Source of the DNA: Bacteroides caecigallinarum
Lineage (GTDB): Bacteria > Bacteroidota > Bacteroidia > Bacteroidales > Bacteroidaceae
Direction: 5' to 3'
Assembly: GCF_016901995.1 (NCBI RefSeq)
Contig: NZ_JACJLE010000040.1
Coordinates: 1-39,453 of the forward strand
DNA length: 39,453 nt
Numbering within the stretch: the stretch's first letter is position 1; each line of letters begins with the position of its first letter. The notes under the pieces are model-generated. The model did not search any database and was not told where the DNA came from. It saw nothing but the letters and a program-made list of their open reading frames with translations. Positions 26,514 through 34,779 of the stretch are shown here, piece after piece. Position numbers and translations under genes: made by a program.

Positions 26514-27338
26514 CTATTTGCATTTCTTAATCTGCTCCAAGAGTGCCGAACGAGGTATCCCCAAAGAGATAGCTTTTTCGTATGCCTTAAGGGCCTTGTC
26601 CTTATCTTTCAATGACAGATAAACATCACCCAACTGCACTGTGGTTTCCGCATCATTAGGATTAAGACGCAACGCTTCTTCCAGGTCAAGAACAGCAGCC
26701 TCGGGATATCCTCTTTCCAAATCAAGATTTGCTCTCATTATCAAGAGTGATGCATCACCAGTGAACTCACCGATGAGCAGATTCAATTTGTCACGTGCCC
26801 CAGTAAGGTTTCCCTCAAGTTGATCAAGCATTGCCAGACCTATTCTGGCAGCCTTGTGCGACGGTTCCTTGCCTACTATTACATTATAGTCTATGCGTGC
26901 CTCCTTATATTCACGCCTCTGCATATAAATGTATGCACGATAAAGACGTGCTTCTATATTCTCAGGTATAAGGTCTATAACGTTACAGAAATCTACATAC
27001 GCTTTTGAATCCAATCCTTTGTCAAGATACAGAGTTCCACGGTTTAGAAGCATGGCTGTGGAATACGGAGTGATATTAAGAGCCATGGTATATGCTTCTA
27101 TAGCCTCATCCGTACGCCCCATACGCTTCAGCACCGTACCAAGATTGGAAAAAAGAAGGGCATTACGCGCATTGTTAGGATCTATCTTCAACGCTTCACG
27201 GAAAAGCTGTTCTGCCTGTACAAGACTATCAGTCAAGGCATATTTCATCGCACGATCTACAATCTCATTGTACGATTGCGAATAAGATTGGAATAAAGTA
27301 CAAAACGATATAAAAATGAGTATCAATATTTTCTTCAT
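26514..27338 (-). CDS. TPR protein, exported
   Basis: A 274-residue protein with a signal peptide (MKKILILIFISFCTLFQSYS, cleavage near Gln21) followed by tandem tetratricopeptide repeats to the end. Clear units include AEQLFREALKIDPNNARN, AIEAYTMALNITPYS, AVLDLEEALRLNPNDAE and ALKAYEKAISLGIPRS. TPR arrays bind other proteins, so it is probably a periplasmic scaffold; the partner is unknown. The start is the ATG at 27338, two codons inside a frame that begins with GTG. It is convergent with recQ and divergent from msrA. Confidence 0.85.
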   Translation of the reverse strand: MKKILILIFISFCTLFQSYSQSYNEIVDRAMKYALTDSLVQAEQLFREALKIDPNNARNALLFSNLGTVLKRMGRTDEAIEAYTMALNITPYSTAMLLNRGTLYLDKGLDSKAYVDFCNVIDLIPENIEARLYRAYIYMQRREYKEARIDYNVIVGKEPSHKAARIGLAMLDQLEGNLTGARDKLNLLIGEFTGDASLLIMRANLDLERGYPEAAVLDLEEALRLNPNDAETTVQLGDVYLSLKDKDKALKAYEKAISLGIPRSALLEQIKKCK

Positions 27339-27366
27339 AATCACGAATATTCAGTAGTTTATGACG

Positions 27367-27424
27367 CAAAGGTAACAGATAAACAGATATATAGTGCAGC
27401 AGTTAAAATCTTTTTGTATGTTTG
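27367..27424. promoter_or_regulatory. Divergent -7 boxes, TPR gene and msrA
   Basis: TACCTTTG on the minus strand (27367-27374) serves the TPR gene 29 bases away. TATGTTTG on the plus strand (27417-27424) serves msrA 30 bases away. The two start regions lie back to back within 60 bases. Confidence 0.6.
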
Positions 27425-27453
27425 CACATTCATTTATAAAACTGACTGAAATC

Positions 27454-27939
27454 ATGAAAACAGAAAAAGCTATTTTTGCCTGCGGATGTTTCTGGGGAGT
27501 ACAACACCAGATGGAAAGGGCAAACGGTGTGATAAACACCACAGTGGGATACATAGGTGGCCACAAGGAAAACCCTACATATCAGGAAGTAAAGGCTCAC
27601 ACTACAGGACATGCCGAAGCGGTACTTGTAGAGTATGACGCCGAAAAAATTTCATACACAGACCTGTGTAAACTGTTTTTTGAAATACACGACCCTGCAC
27701 AGACTGACGGGCAAGGTCCTGACATAGGTCCTCAATACAGAAGTGAGATTTTCTATCTTGATAATTCACAGCTGGAACAGGCACAGAATGTAATTTCCAT
27801 CTTACGCGACAAAGGATATGAAGTCAATACAGCACTTACTCCGGCATCACATTTTTGGGAAGCAGAGGACTACCACCAACATTACTATGACAAAACGGGA
27901 GGCGAGCCTTATTGCCATATCAGAGTGAAAAAATTTTGA
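27454..27939 (+). CDS. msrA: Peptide-methionine (S)-S-oxide reductase
   Basis: A 161-residue methionine sulfoxide reductase A, which repairs oxidised methionine in proteins. The catalytic motif GCFWG is at 11-15 with nucleophile Cys12. TTVGYIGGHKENPTYQEVKAHTTGHAEAV and YHQHYYDKTG are the other family signatures. The C terminus (PYCHIRVKKF) carries one further Cys that may act in resolving the disulfide. No MsrB domain is fused. The ATG at 27454 was chosen because the frame upstream contains the -7 promoter box. It is followed by a strong terminator. Confidence 0.97.
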   Translation: MKTEKAIFACGCFWGVQHQMERANGVINTTVGYIGGHKENPTYQEVKAHTTGHAEAVLVEYDAEKISYTDLCKLFFEIHDPAQTDGQGPDIGPQYRSEIFYLDNSQLEQAQNVISILRDKGYEVNTALTPASHFWEAEDYHQHYYDKTGGEPYCHIRVKKF

Positions 27940-27968
27940 CATAATTTCAACCACAAAACACCCGTACA

Positions 27969-28008
27969 AAAACGACAGTTCATTCTAAGTAAAATGAACT
28001 GTCGTTTT
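27969..28008 (+). terminator. Terminator of msrA
   Basis: Arms 27969-27984 and 27993-28008 (AAAACGACAGTTCATT and its complement) form a perfect 16-bp stem with an 8-base loop, ending in a T tract. Confidence 0.9.
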
Positions 28009-28078
28009 ATTGTTAACTTCTACCTCAAACGGACAATGATAATTAATTCTGATATTAACCATGTTTAACCTTCTAATA

Positions 28079-28109
28079 TTTGCATAATTACGATTATTTC
28101 GTAGATTTG
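28079..28109 (+). promoter_or_regulatory. Promoter of the blaI-M56 unit, with a possible operator
   Basis: TTTG at 28079-28082, a 19-base spacer and TAGATTTG at 28102-28109 match the full Bacteroides consensus. The -7 box is bracketed by an inverted repeat (TTTCG at 28097-28101, CGAAA at 28110-28114), well placed to be the operator through which the BlaI-type repressor controls its own operon. That role is inferred. Confidence 0.7.
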
Positions 28110-28141
28110 CGAAAAGTTAGTAATTAAAAGATTGATACGAT

Positions 28142-28507
28142 ATGGAAAAACTTACATTTCAGGAAGAAGAAGCTATGCGCTTTATATGGAAATTGGGACC
28201 TTGCTATGTGAAAGATGTAGTGGGATGTTATGACGAACCGCTCCCACCCTATACCACGGTTGCATCAATAATAACCAATCTTAAAAGAAAGGGTTACCTG
28301 AAAGCCGAAAAGTTCGGAAACACTTACAGATATACCCCACTGGTGAAACAGGAAGAATATACCAAAAATTCGGTAAGCAGTCTGGTAAAAAACTACTTTG
28401 CCAACTCATACAAGGAAATGGTTTCTTTCTTCGCCAAGGAACAGAAGATTTCGAAAGACGAACTTAACGAAATCATAAATCTGATAGAAAAAGAAGATGA
28501 CAAATAA
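28142..28507 (+). CDS. BlaI/MecI/CopY family repressor
   Basis: A 121-residue winged-helix repressor. LTFQEEEAMRFIWKLGPCYVKDVVGCY and PYTTVASIITNLKRKGYLKAEKFGNTYRYTPLV form the helix-turn-helix and wing of the penicillinase repressor family (PF03965). The C-terminal third is the helical dimerisation part. In classical systems the partner BlaR1 causes cleavage of the repressor on sensing a signal. It comes first in a unit with the M56-TonB gene, 50 bases apart. No beta-lactamase gene is present, so the regulated process is unknown. Confidence 0.93.
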   Translation: MEKLTFQEEEAMRFIWKLGPCYVKDVVGCYDEPLPPYTTVASIITNLKRKGYLKAEKFGNTYRYTPLVKQEEYTKNSVSSLVKNYFANSYKEMVSFFAKEQKISKDELNEIINLIEKEDDK

Positions 28508-28557
28508 ATCTCTGTCAGATAACTGTAAAATCTTCAATACTTTAAAATACATTATTT

Positions 28558-29835
28558 ATGATATACCTACTTCAAGTCAATTTGGGCATAATCCTGTTTT
28601 ACGCACTGTATAAACTGATATGCACACGCGATACCCTCTTCAATTCAAGACGGTTGATACTATTGCTGTCACTTATTCTTCCGTTCATCATACCACTGAT
28701 TGATATCCGTGAATGGATGGAGACACGTGAAAGCCTGGTAATGCTGACAAATTTTGATTATTCCACCACTATTCCCGAAATTGTAGTCGGAACATCTGGA
28801 ACGGAACCGGGAAATCAGGTATTCGTAATTTCCGAATGGATAAAAAATATATACATCGCAGGTATATTGGCATTATCCGTAAGACTGATTGTTCAGGCCA
28901 TTAGCCTATATATGATTATACTCCGTACACCGGAAAAAACAGTGAACGGAATACGTATAAAATGCATGAAAGACAAGTCAGGACCATTTTCATTCTTCAA
29001 TTGGATTTTCCTGAATCCTGACAATGTAAAAGAAGAGGAAATAAGCGAAATTCTCACTCACGAAATGGCTCATGTACGCCAGAGACATTCCATAGATGTA
29101 ATTATCTCCGAACTGGTAAATATATGTTGCTGGATAAATCCATTCGCATGGCTTATGAAACGCGAAGTGAGACTGAATCTTGAATTCCTGGCAGACAGAA
29201 AGGTTATGGATGCGGGATTTGCCACAAAAAGCTATCAATATCACCTGCTTGGACTGACATACAGTCACAAGTACGGTTTATCTAATAATTTTAATTTTTC
29301 TCACCTTAAACAACGTATCATTATGATGAACAAGAAAAAGACAAACGGTGCGGGCCATATCAAATATGCCCTGTTCACCATTCCGGCCTTTGCTCTACTC
29401 CTTGCCGGAAACATTTCATGCTCTTCGGAAGCAACAAAGACTGATGATGTAAAAGAAAATGCTGTTACAGTAAAACCTGATGTAGAGGAAGTCCCTATTG
29501 ACAAACCTGTCACAAAAGACGAAGCATTTGCCGTAGTGGAACAGATGCCTGAATTCCCTGGAGGCATGAAGGAGCTTATGACATACCTTAAGGATAATAT
29601 AAAATATCCTAAGGCAGCTCAGGACAAAAAAGTGCAAGGAAGAGTTATTGTACAGTTCGTAGTTGAAAAGGACGGAACTCCTACTGAATTCAATGTTGTA
29701 CGTTCTGTAGATCCGGACCTTGACGCTGAAGCATTGCGAGTATTGGGCGGAATGCCAAAATGGAAACCGGGAATGCAGAAAGGTCAGGTTGTAAGAGTGA
29801 AATACACTGTCCCTGTAGCATTCAGACTACAGTAA
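28558..29835 (+). CDS. BlaR1-type M56 metallopeptidase with C-terminal TonB domain
   Basis: A 425-residue integral membrane protein. The N-terminal half has several transmembrane segments and the M56 zinc motif HEMAH at 168-172, followed by EFLADRKVMD, which holds the third ligand. A further hydrophobic segment lies near 268-285. Instead of a penicillin-binding sensor domain, the protein ends in a TonB C-terminal domain (about 330-425; MPEFPGGMKELMTYLKDNI, YPKAAQDKKVQGRVIVQFVV, GMPKWKPG). It probably senses something in the envelope and inactivates the BlaI-type repressor encoded just upstream. The TonB-like domain may contact outer membrane proteins or serve as the sensor. A terminator follows. 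Confidence 0.9.
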   Translation: MIYLLQVNLGIILFYALYKLICTRDTLFNSRRLILLLSLILPFIIPLIDIREWMETRESLVMLTNFDYSTTIPEIVVGTSGTEPGNQVFVISEWIKNIYIAGILALSVRLIVQAISLYMIILRTPEKTVNGIRIKCMKDKSGPFSFFNWIFLNPDNVKEEEISEILTHEMAHVRQRHSIDVIISELVNICCWINPFAWLMKREVRLNLEFLADRKVMDAGFATKSYQYHLLGLTYSHKYGLSNNFNFSHLKQRIIMMNKKKTNGAGHIKYALFTIPAFALLLAGNISCSSEATKTDDVKENAVTVKPDVEEVPIDKPVTKDEAFAVVEQMPEFPGGMKELMTYLKDNIKYPKAAQDKKVQGRVIVQFVVEKDGTPTEFNVVRSVDPDLDAEALRVLGGMPKWKPGMQKGQVVRVKYTVPVAFRLQ

Positions 29836-29846
29836 ATCAGTTTTCT

Positions 29847-29922
29847 GAATCCACTTTAAGATATATCTGAACAAACTTCTATATAGAGTTACGAAAATAT
29901 ATTTTAAAGTGGATTCTTTTTT
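29847..29922 (+). terminator. Terminator between the M56-TonB gene and the TPR gene
   Basis: Arms 29847-29859 and 29904-29916 (GAATCCACTTTAA and its exact complement) form a 13-bp stem with a long loop, and six T residues follow. It ends 37 bases before the next ATG, so the TPR gene is either separately transcribed or expressed at a reduced level by readthrough. Confidence 0.75.
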
Positions 29923-29959
29923 CATGAAAATAATCATAAAATTCAATAAGTATCAAAAT

Positions 29960-31261
29960 ATGAAATTTCAATATATACTGATCCTTTTATTATGTATAAA
30001 CAATAATATAAAAGCTCAAAACAAGGACAGCATAAGAATTGCCATTGATAACTACGAATACGAAAAGGTTCTCGAACTTACTTCGTGTACCGACTCGCTT
30101 GACGAGGAATGTACGGAACTCAGACTACAGGCTTGTAAGGAACTCAACAAATGGCAAACCGCACTTCCGCTATTCCAGAAGAGGCTTGAGCAGGACAGTA
30201 CTTCACTAAAATCATGGGCAGAAATAGCGGAGTGCTACAGAAGGATTGGAGATGTGAGGAAAAGCTCTGAAGCATACGCTCATGCCGTTAGACTCAGACC
30301 CGACAAATCTTTCTTCAGACAGAAACACATCAATGCCCTGATTGCTCTTGACGACCTGGAAAATGCAAGGAAAGCGTGTCATGACTGGATAGACCGCGAT
30401 TCTACATCGGCTACGGCATACCGACTGCTGGGAGAAACATACGAAAACGAAGATCCTCTATCTGCATTCGCAGGATATAATGCAGCATTTCGCCGTGATT
30501 CGCTAGACCCTCAGATTATATCCAGAATAGCCAATATGGTAAACAACAATGGGCAGTATTCATACGCAATTCTCATTACAGAGGAATACCGACGACATGA
30601 CTCACTCAACATAGACGTGAACCGTCAAAATGCAAAAGCTTTCTGCATGATGAAAATGTACCCCAAAGCGATAGAAAGATATGAAAGCTTGAAAAGAATG
30701 GGCGACAATTCTTATCTGACACTGTTCTATCTCGGTATGTCGTACTACGGCAACTATGACTTTTATTCCGCTTACGACAATCTGAAAAAGGCTATAAGCA
30801 TAATGCAACCGTCAGGACCAAACACAGGTGCCTTATATTATTTCGCCAAATCTGCTGCCCGTACTTCATGGAAAGGAGAAGGTGTAGAAGCCATGAATAC
30901 CGCCATATCGCTGACCATGCCAACAGACAGTGTTATGATCCGACTCTACAAAGGTCTGGCAGAATGCTGTGAACTGAACCTTGACACCAAAGGTGAAATA
31001 GCCGCTTTATTAAAGCAATACGAATACTCCAAGGAAAATGTGTTGTTCTATACCATCAGATGCAGATATTATTACAGAAATGACTATGAGAATGCTTTAA
31101 AATATTTCAACAAATATATGGAAAATGTTCCTGAAGACAAGCGTTATAAGTATGACGAAAACGGAGAAATAGACAACGACGGAAGAACTTACTATCAAGA
31201 CGCAGAAATAAAAATCAAGAATATAAAGGAACATAAATTCTTTAAAGGAAAACCACAGTAA
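29960..31261 (+). CDS. TPR protein, exported
   Basis: About 433 residues with a signal peptide (MKFQYILILLLCINNNIKA) and a series of tetratricopeptide-like helical pairs, for example SLKSWAEIAECYRRIGDVRKSSEAYAHAVRLRP and YLTLFYLGMSYYGNYDFYSAYDNLKKAIS. No enzymatic motif is seen. It probably works in the periplasm as a protein-binding scaffold. The start at 29960 was chosen for the signal peptide; the frame extends upstream to an ATG at 29924 and a GTG inside the terminator, both less likely. TPR genes commonly follow BlaI/M56 pairs in this phylum as far as I recall, suggesting a shared role, but no clear promoter is visible here. Confidence 0.82.
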   Translation: MKFQYILILLLCINNNIKAQNKDSIRIAIDNYEYEKVLELTSCTDSLDEECTELRLQACKELNKWQTALPLFQKRLEQDSTSLKSWAEIAECYRRIGDVRKSSEAYAHAVRLRPDKSFFRQKHINALIALDDLENARKACHDWIDRDSTSATAYRLLGETYENEDPLSAFAGYNAAFRRDSLDPQIISRIANMVNNNGQYSYAILITEEYRRHDSLNIDVNRQNAKAFCMMKMYPKAIERYESLKRMGDNSYLTLFYLGMSYYGNYDFYSAYDNLKKAISIMQPSGPNTGALYYFAKSAARTSWKGEGVEAMNTAISLTMPTDSVMIRLYKGLAECCELNLDTKGEIAALLKQYEYSKENVLFYTIRCRYYYRNDYENALKYFNKYMENVPEDKRYKYDENGEIDNDGRTYYQDAEIKIKNIKEHKFFKGKPQ

Positions 31262-31288
31262 GATTATTACATTCGACCACTGAATATA

Positions 31289-31323
31289 AAAAAATCCGGA
31301 CAGAAGAAAAAAAACTGTCCGGA
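31289..31323. terminator. Terminator at the end of the leu operon and TPR gene
   Basis: Arms 31295-31303 and 31315-31323 (TCCGGACAG/CTGTCCGGA) form a perfect 9-bp stem. A run of A residues on the left gives a U tract for the minus-strand leu operon, and TTCTT lies on the right. It sits between two convergent genes. Confidence 0.82.
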
Positions 31324-31348
31324 CTTCTTATATGTATATGAGTAAAGA

Positions 31349-32410
31349 TTATGCTTTCTTGATATAATCTACAATCCACTGACCAACTTCCTTAGTACCA
31401 TACTTGGCACCACCTTCTACCTGAATTTCAGGAGTACGGACATTTGCATCGAGTGAAGCATCAACAGCACGACGGATCAATGCACCTTCTTCCTTACAGT
31501 CGAAATATTCGAACAGCATTGCTACGGACAATATCTGTGCCAACGGATTGGCGATGTTCAGCCCCTTAGCCTGTGGCCATGAACCATGAATAGGCTCGAA
31601 TACCGGTGTGCTTTCGCCTGTAGAAGCAGAAGGAAGAAGTCCCATAGAACCGCTGATTACAGAGCCTTCGTCTGTAAGGATGTCGCCGAATGTATTTTCT
31701 GTAACCATTACATCGAAGAACTTAGGTTCCTGAATCATCTTCATTGCTGCATTGTCAACAAACATATAGTCTGTAGTAACTTCAGGATACTGCGGAGCCA
31801 TTTCCTGAGCAATCTGTCTCCACAAACGTGAAGAAGCAAGAACATTTGCCTTATCAACAACAGTAAGATGTTTGCGGCGCTTCATTGCATATTCGAAACC
31901 TACTTTCAGGATTCTTTCGATTTCAGGACGTGTGTACATATTTGTATCGTATGCCTTGTCGTTGTCCTGATATTTTTCGCCGAAATACATACCACCTGTC
32001 AGCTCGCGTATGCAAAGGAAGTCTGCGCCGTCAACAAGCTCTGCCTTAAGAGGTGACTTGTGTACCAGACATTTGAAAGTCTGTACAGGACGGATGTTTG
32101 CAAATAATCCGAGTTTTTTGCGCATAGCCAGAAGTCCCTGTTCCGGACGGACTTTTGCAGTTGGGTCATTATCAAATTTAGGATCGCCTACTGCAGAGAA
32201 CAATACTGCATCGGCATTTTTACAAACCTCGTAAGTTGCTTCCGGAAACGGATCGCCCACTTTATCTATTGCATCTGCACCACAGATGGCATATTCATAT
32301 GAAACTTTATGGCCGAATTTTTCACAAACGGCTGTCATTACATCTACTCCCTGTACGGAGATTTCCGGTCCTATTCCGTCGCCGGCTAATACTGCTATTT
32401 TAAAATCCAT
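31349..32410 (-). CDS. leuB: 3-isopropylmalate dehydrogenase
   Basis: A 353-residue NAD-dependent decarboxylating dehydrogenase that turns 3-isopropylmalate into the precursor of 2-ketoisocaproate for leucine. N-terminal [13 protein letters not shown], the substrate-binding [34 protein letters not shown], the Lys in TVVDKANVL, and the metal-binding [21 protein letters not shown] are all present. Length is normal. It is the last gene of the leu operon and follows the small membrane ORF with only one base between stop and start. In an operon that may also make citramalate, LeuB could act on methylmalate as well; that is inference. Confidence 0.97.
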   Translation of the reverse strand: MDFKIAVLAGDGIGPEISVQGVDVMTAVCEKFGHKVSYEYAICGADAIDKVGDPFPEATYEVCKNADAVLFSAVGDPKFDNDPTAKVRPEQGLLAMRKKLGLFANIRPVQTFKCLVHKSPLKAELVDGADFLCIRELTGGMYFGEKYQDNDKAYDTNMYTRPEIERILKVGFEYAMKRRKHLTVVDKANVLASSRLWRQIAQEMAPQYPEVTTDYMFVDNAAMKMIQEPKFFDVMVTENTFGDILTDEGSVISGSMGLLPSASTGESTPVFEPIHGSWPQAKGLNIANPLAQILSVAMLFEYFDCKEEGALIRRAVDASLDANVRTPEIQVEGGAKYGTKEVGQWIVDYIKKA

Positions 32411-32411
32411 A

Positions 32412-32612
32412 TCACTTTTTATTTTTTCTATTCTTGTTTATTATAAAAAATATAAACTTTTCAATGACTATATATAGAGAAGTCAATATCAAAGCTATAA
32501 ATACATTTACCAACAAATTACTATCCTGACATTCAGGGCCGAGGGCAAACCTTCGCAGCAATACATTTACAACCAGTATCAATACAAAGATTATAAAATA
32601 ATGTTTTCTCAT
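32412..32612 (-). CDS. Small membrane protein inside the leu operon
   Basis: A 66-residue protein with two hydrophobic segments ([16 protein letters not shown] and [18 protein letters not shown]) and a basic C-terminal tail ending NRKNKK. It is not a family I recognise. The ATG lies two bases beyond the leuA2 stop codon, and its own stop is one base before the leuB ATG, so it fits exactly between two leu genes and is probably translated with them. A GTG start at 32618 would overlap leuA2. It may be a small inner membrane protein linked to branched-chain amino acid metabolism, or a lineage-specific ORF without that link. Confidence 0.6.
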   Translation of the reverse strand: MRKHYFIIFVLILVVNVLLRRFALGPECQDSNLLVNVFIALILTSLYIVIEKFIFFIINKNRKNKK

Positions 32613-32614
32613 AA

Positions 32615-34138
32615 TCACTGTTCTATAAGATTCAGCATCTTAATCGTTGCTTTGATTGCAGCTTCCGTCTGGTCGGCATCCAAACCGCGAGTACGGAATT
32701 CCTTATCTTCGTAATTCCAAGTTATCACAGTCTGTACAAACGCATCTGTACGTCCGCCAGGCGGAATTGTTACCGCATAATTCACGAGCATAGGGAACTT
32801 ACGGTTCAGTGTTCCTTTATATATCTTACGCAATGCACGCACAAAGGCATCGTACTGACCGTCACCGCTTGAGCTTTCCTGATATACCTTACCGTCTATC
32901 TCAATACTCAACGTAGCCATCGGTTTCAATCCCTGGGCAAGAGTGACAAAATAACTCAAAAGCTTAACCTTCTTATCCACCGTATCATGTTTGAGCACAT
33001 CGCTTATGATATATGGCAAATCATCCTGAGTAACGATTTCCTTACGGTCGCCAAGTTCAATTATACGGTCTGTAACCTTACGCATTGATTCTTCATCCAG
33101 TTCAAGTCCCAGACTTTCAAGATTTTTCCGGATATTTGCCTTACCTGAGTTCTTACCCAAAGCATATTCCCTCACACGACCGAAACGCTCAGGCTGAAGG
33201 TCATTGAAGTAAAGATTATTCTTGCTGTCACCGTCGGCATGAACACCTGCCACCTGAGTAAACACATTCTGACCTACTATAGGCTTGTTGGCTGGGATAC
33301 TTATACCAGAATATGATTCAACGGTACGGCTTATCTCGTTCAAGCGGCTCTCGTCAATATGTGTGATAGCCTGAAAATGATCTTTCAATATCGCCTGCAC
33401 ACTGGCAAGAGGAGCGTTCCCTGCACGCTCGCCTAGACCATTAATTGTAGTATGAAGACCTTTCACACCGCTCAAAACTGCAGCCAATACATTGCTGACA
33501 GCCAGGTCATAGTCATTATGCGCATGGAAATCGAAATGCAAATCAGGATAACGTTTTTTCATTTTGCGCATATACTCTATCACCTGAAGAGGATTGAGTA
33601 TTCCAAGTGTATCAGGCAACATAAAACGTTTGATTCCTGCATCAAGCAATCCGTCAACAAGTCCGAAAACATATTCCGGAGAATCTTTCATACCGTTACT
33701 CCAGTCTTCCAGATAAAGATTTACCTCCATATCGCGGTCCAAAGCGTATGCCACTGTACGGCGAATATCTTCAAGATGTTCTTCCAGTGTTTTCTTCAGC
33801 TGATAGCGGCAGTGTTTCTCCGAGCCCTTCGAAAGAAGGTTTATCACCCGTCCGCCAGCATCATGTATCCAATCTACAGAGACAGTTCCGTCCACAAAAC
33901 CAAGTACTTCTACCTTATATAGCATATTGTGGCGTGCTGCCCAATCGCATATCATCCTGACAGCATTCAGTTCTCCGTCGGACACACGTGCCGATGCCAC
34001 TTCTATCCTGTCAACCTTCAGGTCTTCAAGCAGCATGCGGGCTATCATCAGTTTTTCGTGTGGAACAAACGATACTCCACTGGTCTGTTCACCGTCGCGG
34101 AGTGTTGTATCCATTATTTCTATTACAGGATGATCCAT
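32615..34138 (-). CDS. Second 2-isopropylmalate/citramalate synthase-type enzyme
   Basis: A 507-residue homologue of LeuA. The N-terminal barrel holds [16 protein letters not shown], the metal site FHAHNDYDLA and GLGERAGNAPLASV. The C-terminal regulatory domain (about 390-507, the LeuA dimer/allosteric domain) holds SSGDGQYDAFVRALRKIY. It is clearly diverged from the LeuA at 36254-37750 and condenses acetyl-CoA with a 2-oxo acid. The acceptor may be 2-oxoisovalerate (leucine) or pyruvate (citramalate, for isoleucine); the sequence alone does not decide. Being in one operon with leuCDB and under a leader peptide rich in both Leu and Ile codons favours a citramalate synthase. It ends two bases before the small membrane ORF. 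Confidence 0.85.
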   Translation of the reverse strand: MDHPVIEIMDTTLRDGEQTSGVSFVPHEKLMIARMLLEDLKVDRIEVASARVSDGELNAVRMICDWAARHNMLYKVEVLGFVDGTVSVDWIHDAGGRVINLLSKGSEKHCRYQLKKTLEEHLEDIRRTVAYALDRDMEVNLYLEDWSNGMKDSPEYVFGLVDGLLDAGIKRFMLPDTLGILNPLQVIEYMRKMKKRYPDLHFDFHAHNDYDLAVSNVLAAVLSGVKGLHTTINGLGERAGNAPLASVQAILKDHFQAITHIDESRLNEISRTVESYSGISIPANKPIVGQNVFTQVAGVHADGDSKNNLYFNDLQPERFGRVREYALGKNSGKANIRKNLESLGLELDEESMRKVTDRIIELGDRKEIVTQDDLPYIISDVLKHDTVDKKVKLLSYFVTLAQGLKPMATLSIEIDGKVYQESSSGDGQYDAFVRALRKIYKGTLNRKFPMLVNYAVTIPPGGRTDAFVQTVITWNYEDKEFRTRGLDADQTEAAIKATIKMLNLIEQ

Positions 34139-34155
34139 ATTTATCAGTTCAATTA

Positions 34156-34758
34156 TTATCTGTTACTTACAGCTTCTTCGTATGCTGCTATCTTGTCCCT
34201 GTTTTCTACAAGGAAGTCTATATCGTCCAGACCGTTCATCAGACAATGCTTTTTATAAGCATTTATCTCGAATTTCTCAGATTTGCCTGTAGCCTTGTTG
34301 GTGATGGTCTGTTCCGGAAGGTTTACTTCTACCTCAGTTTTAGGGTCGGCATATATAGAATCGAAAAGTTCCTTCAGGAATTCTTCGCTTACCACTACCG
34401 GAAGAACGAAATTGTTCAGTTCGTTATTCTTGTGGATATCGGCAAAGAAACTTGACACTACCACTCTGAATCCATATCCGGCTATAGCCCATGCCGCATG
34501 CTCACGGCTTGAACCGCTTCCGAAGTTCTTTCCTGCCACCAGTACCTGTCCGCTGTATTTAGAATCATTAAGAACAAAATCTTTATTCAACGATCCGTCC
34601 GGATTATATCTCCAATCGCGGAAAAGATTGTCACCGAAAAACTTTTCATCACGTGTAGTGGCTTTGAGGAAACGTGCCGGGATTATCTGGTCTGTATCCA
34701 CATTTTCCAAAGGCAAAGGGATACAAGTGCTTGTTATTATATTGAATTTCTGTTTCAT
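34156..34758 (-). CDS. leuD: 3-isopropylmalate dehydratase, small subunit
   Basis: A 200-residue small subunit of isopropylmalate isomerase, partner of LeuC. The N-terminal STCIPLPLENVDTDQIIPARFLK, the conserved GKNFGSGSSREHAAWAI loop that contacts substrate, and VVSSFFADIHKNNELNNFVLPV identify it. The ATG at 34758 is preferred; an ATG four codons earlier (34770) is possible. It follows leuC by 21 bases and precedes the second synthase gene by 17 bases. Confidence 0.97.
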   Translation of the reverse strand: MKQKFNIITSTCIPLPLENVDTDQIIPARFLKATTRDEKFFGDNLFRDWRYNPDGSLNKDFVLNDSKYSGQVLVAGKNFGSGSSREHAAWAIAGYGFRVVVSSFFADIHKNNELNNFVLPVVVSEEFLKELFDSIYADPKTEVEVNLPEQTITNKATGKSEKFEINAYKKHCLMNGLDDIDFLVENRDKIAAYEEAVSNR

Positions 34759-34779
34759 TGTTATACTCAATTTTACTGA

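Noticed and set aside
27394-27453. Longer MsrA with 20 extra residues
   Set aside because: The extension spans the -7 box at 27417-27424, and the family N terminus begins at the later ATG.
28142-29835. Beta-lactam resistance regulon
   Set aside because: The BlaI/M56 genes resemble such regulators, but there is no beta-lactamase or PBP gene and the sensor lacks a penicillin-binding domain.
29909-29959. GTG start adding 17 residues to the TPR protein
   Set aside because: It lies inside the right arm of a terminator hairpin and would bury the signal peptide.
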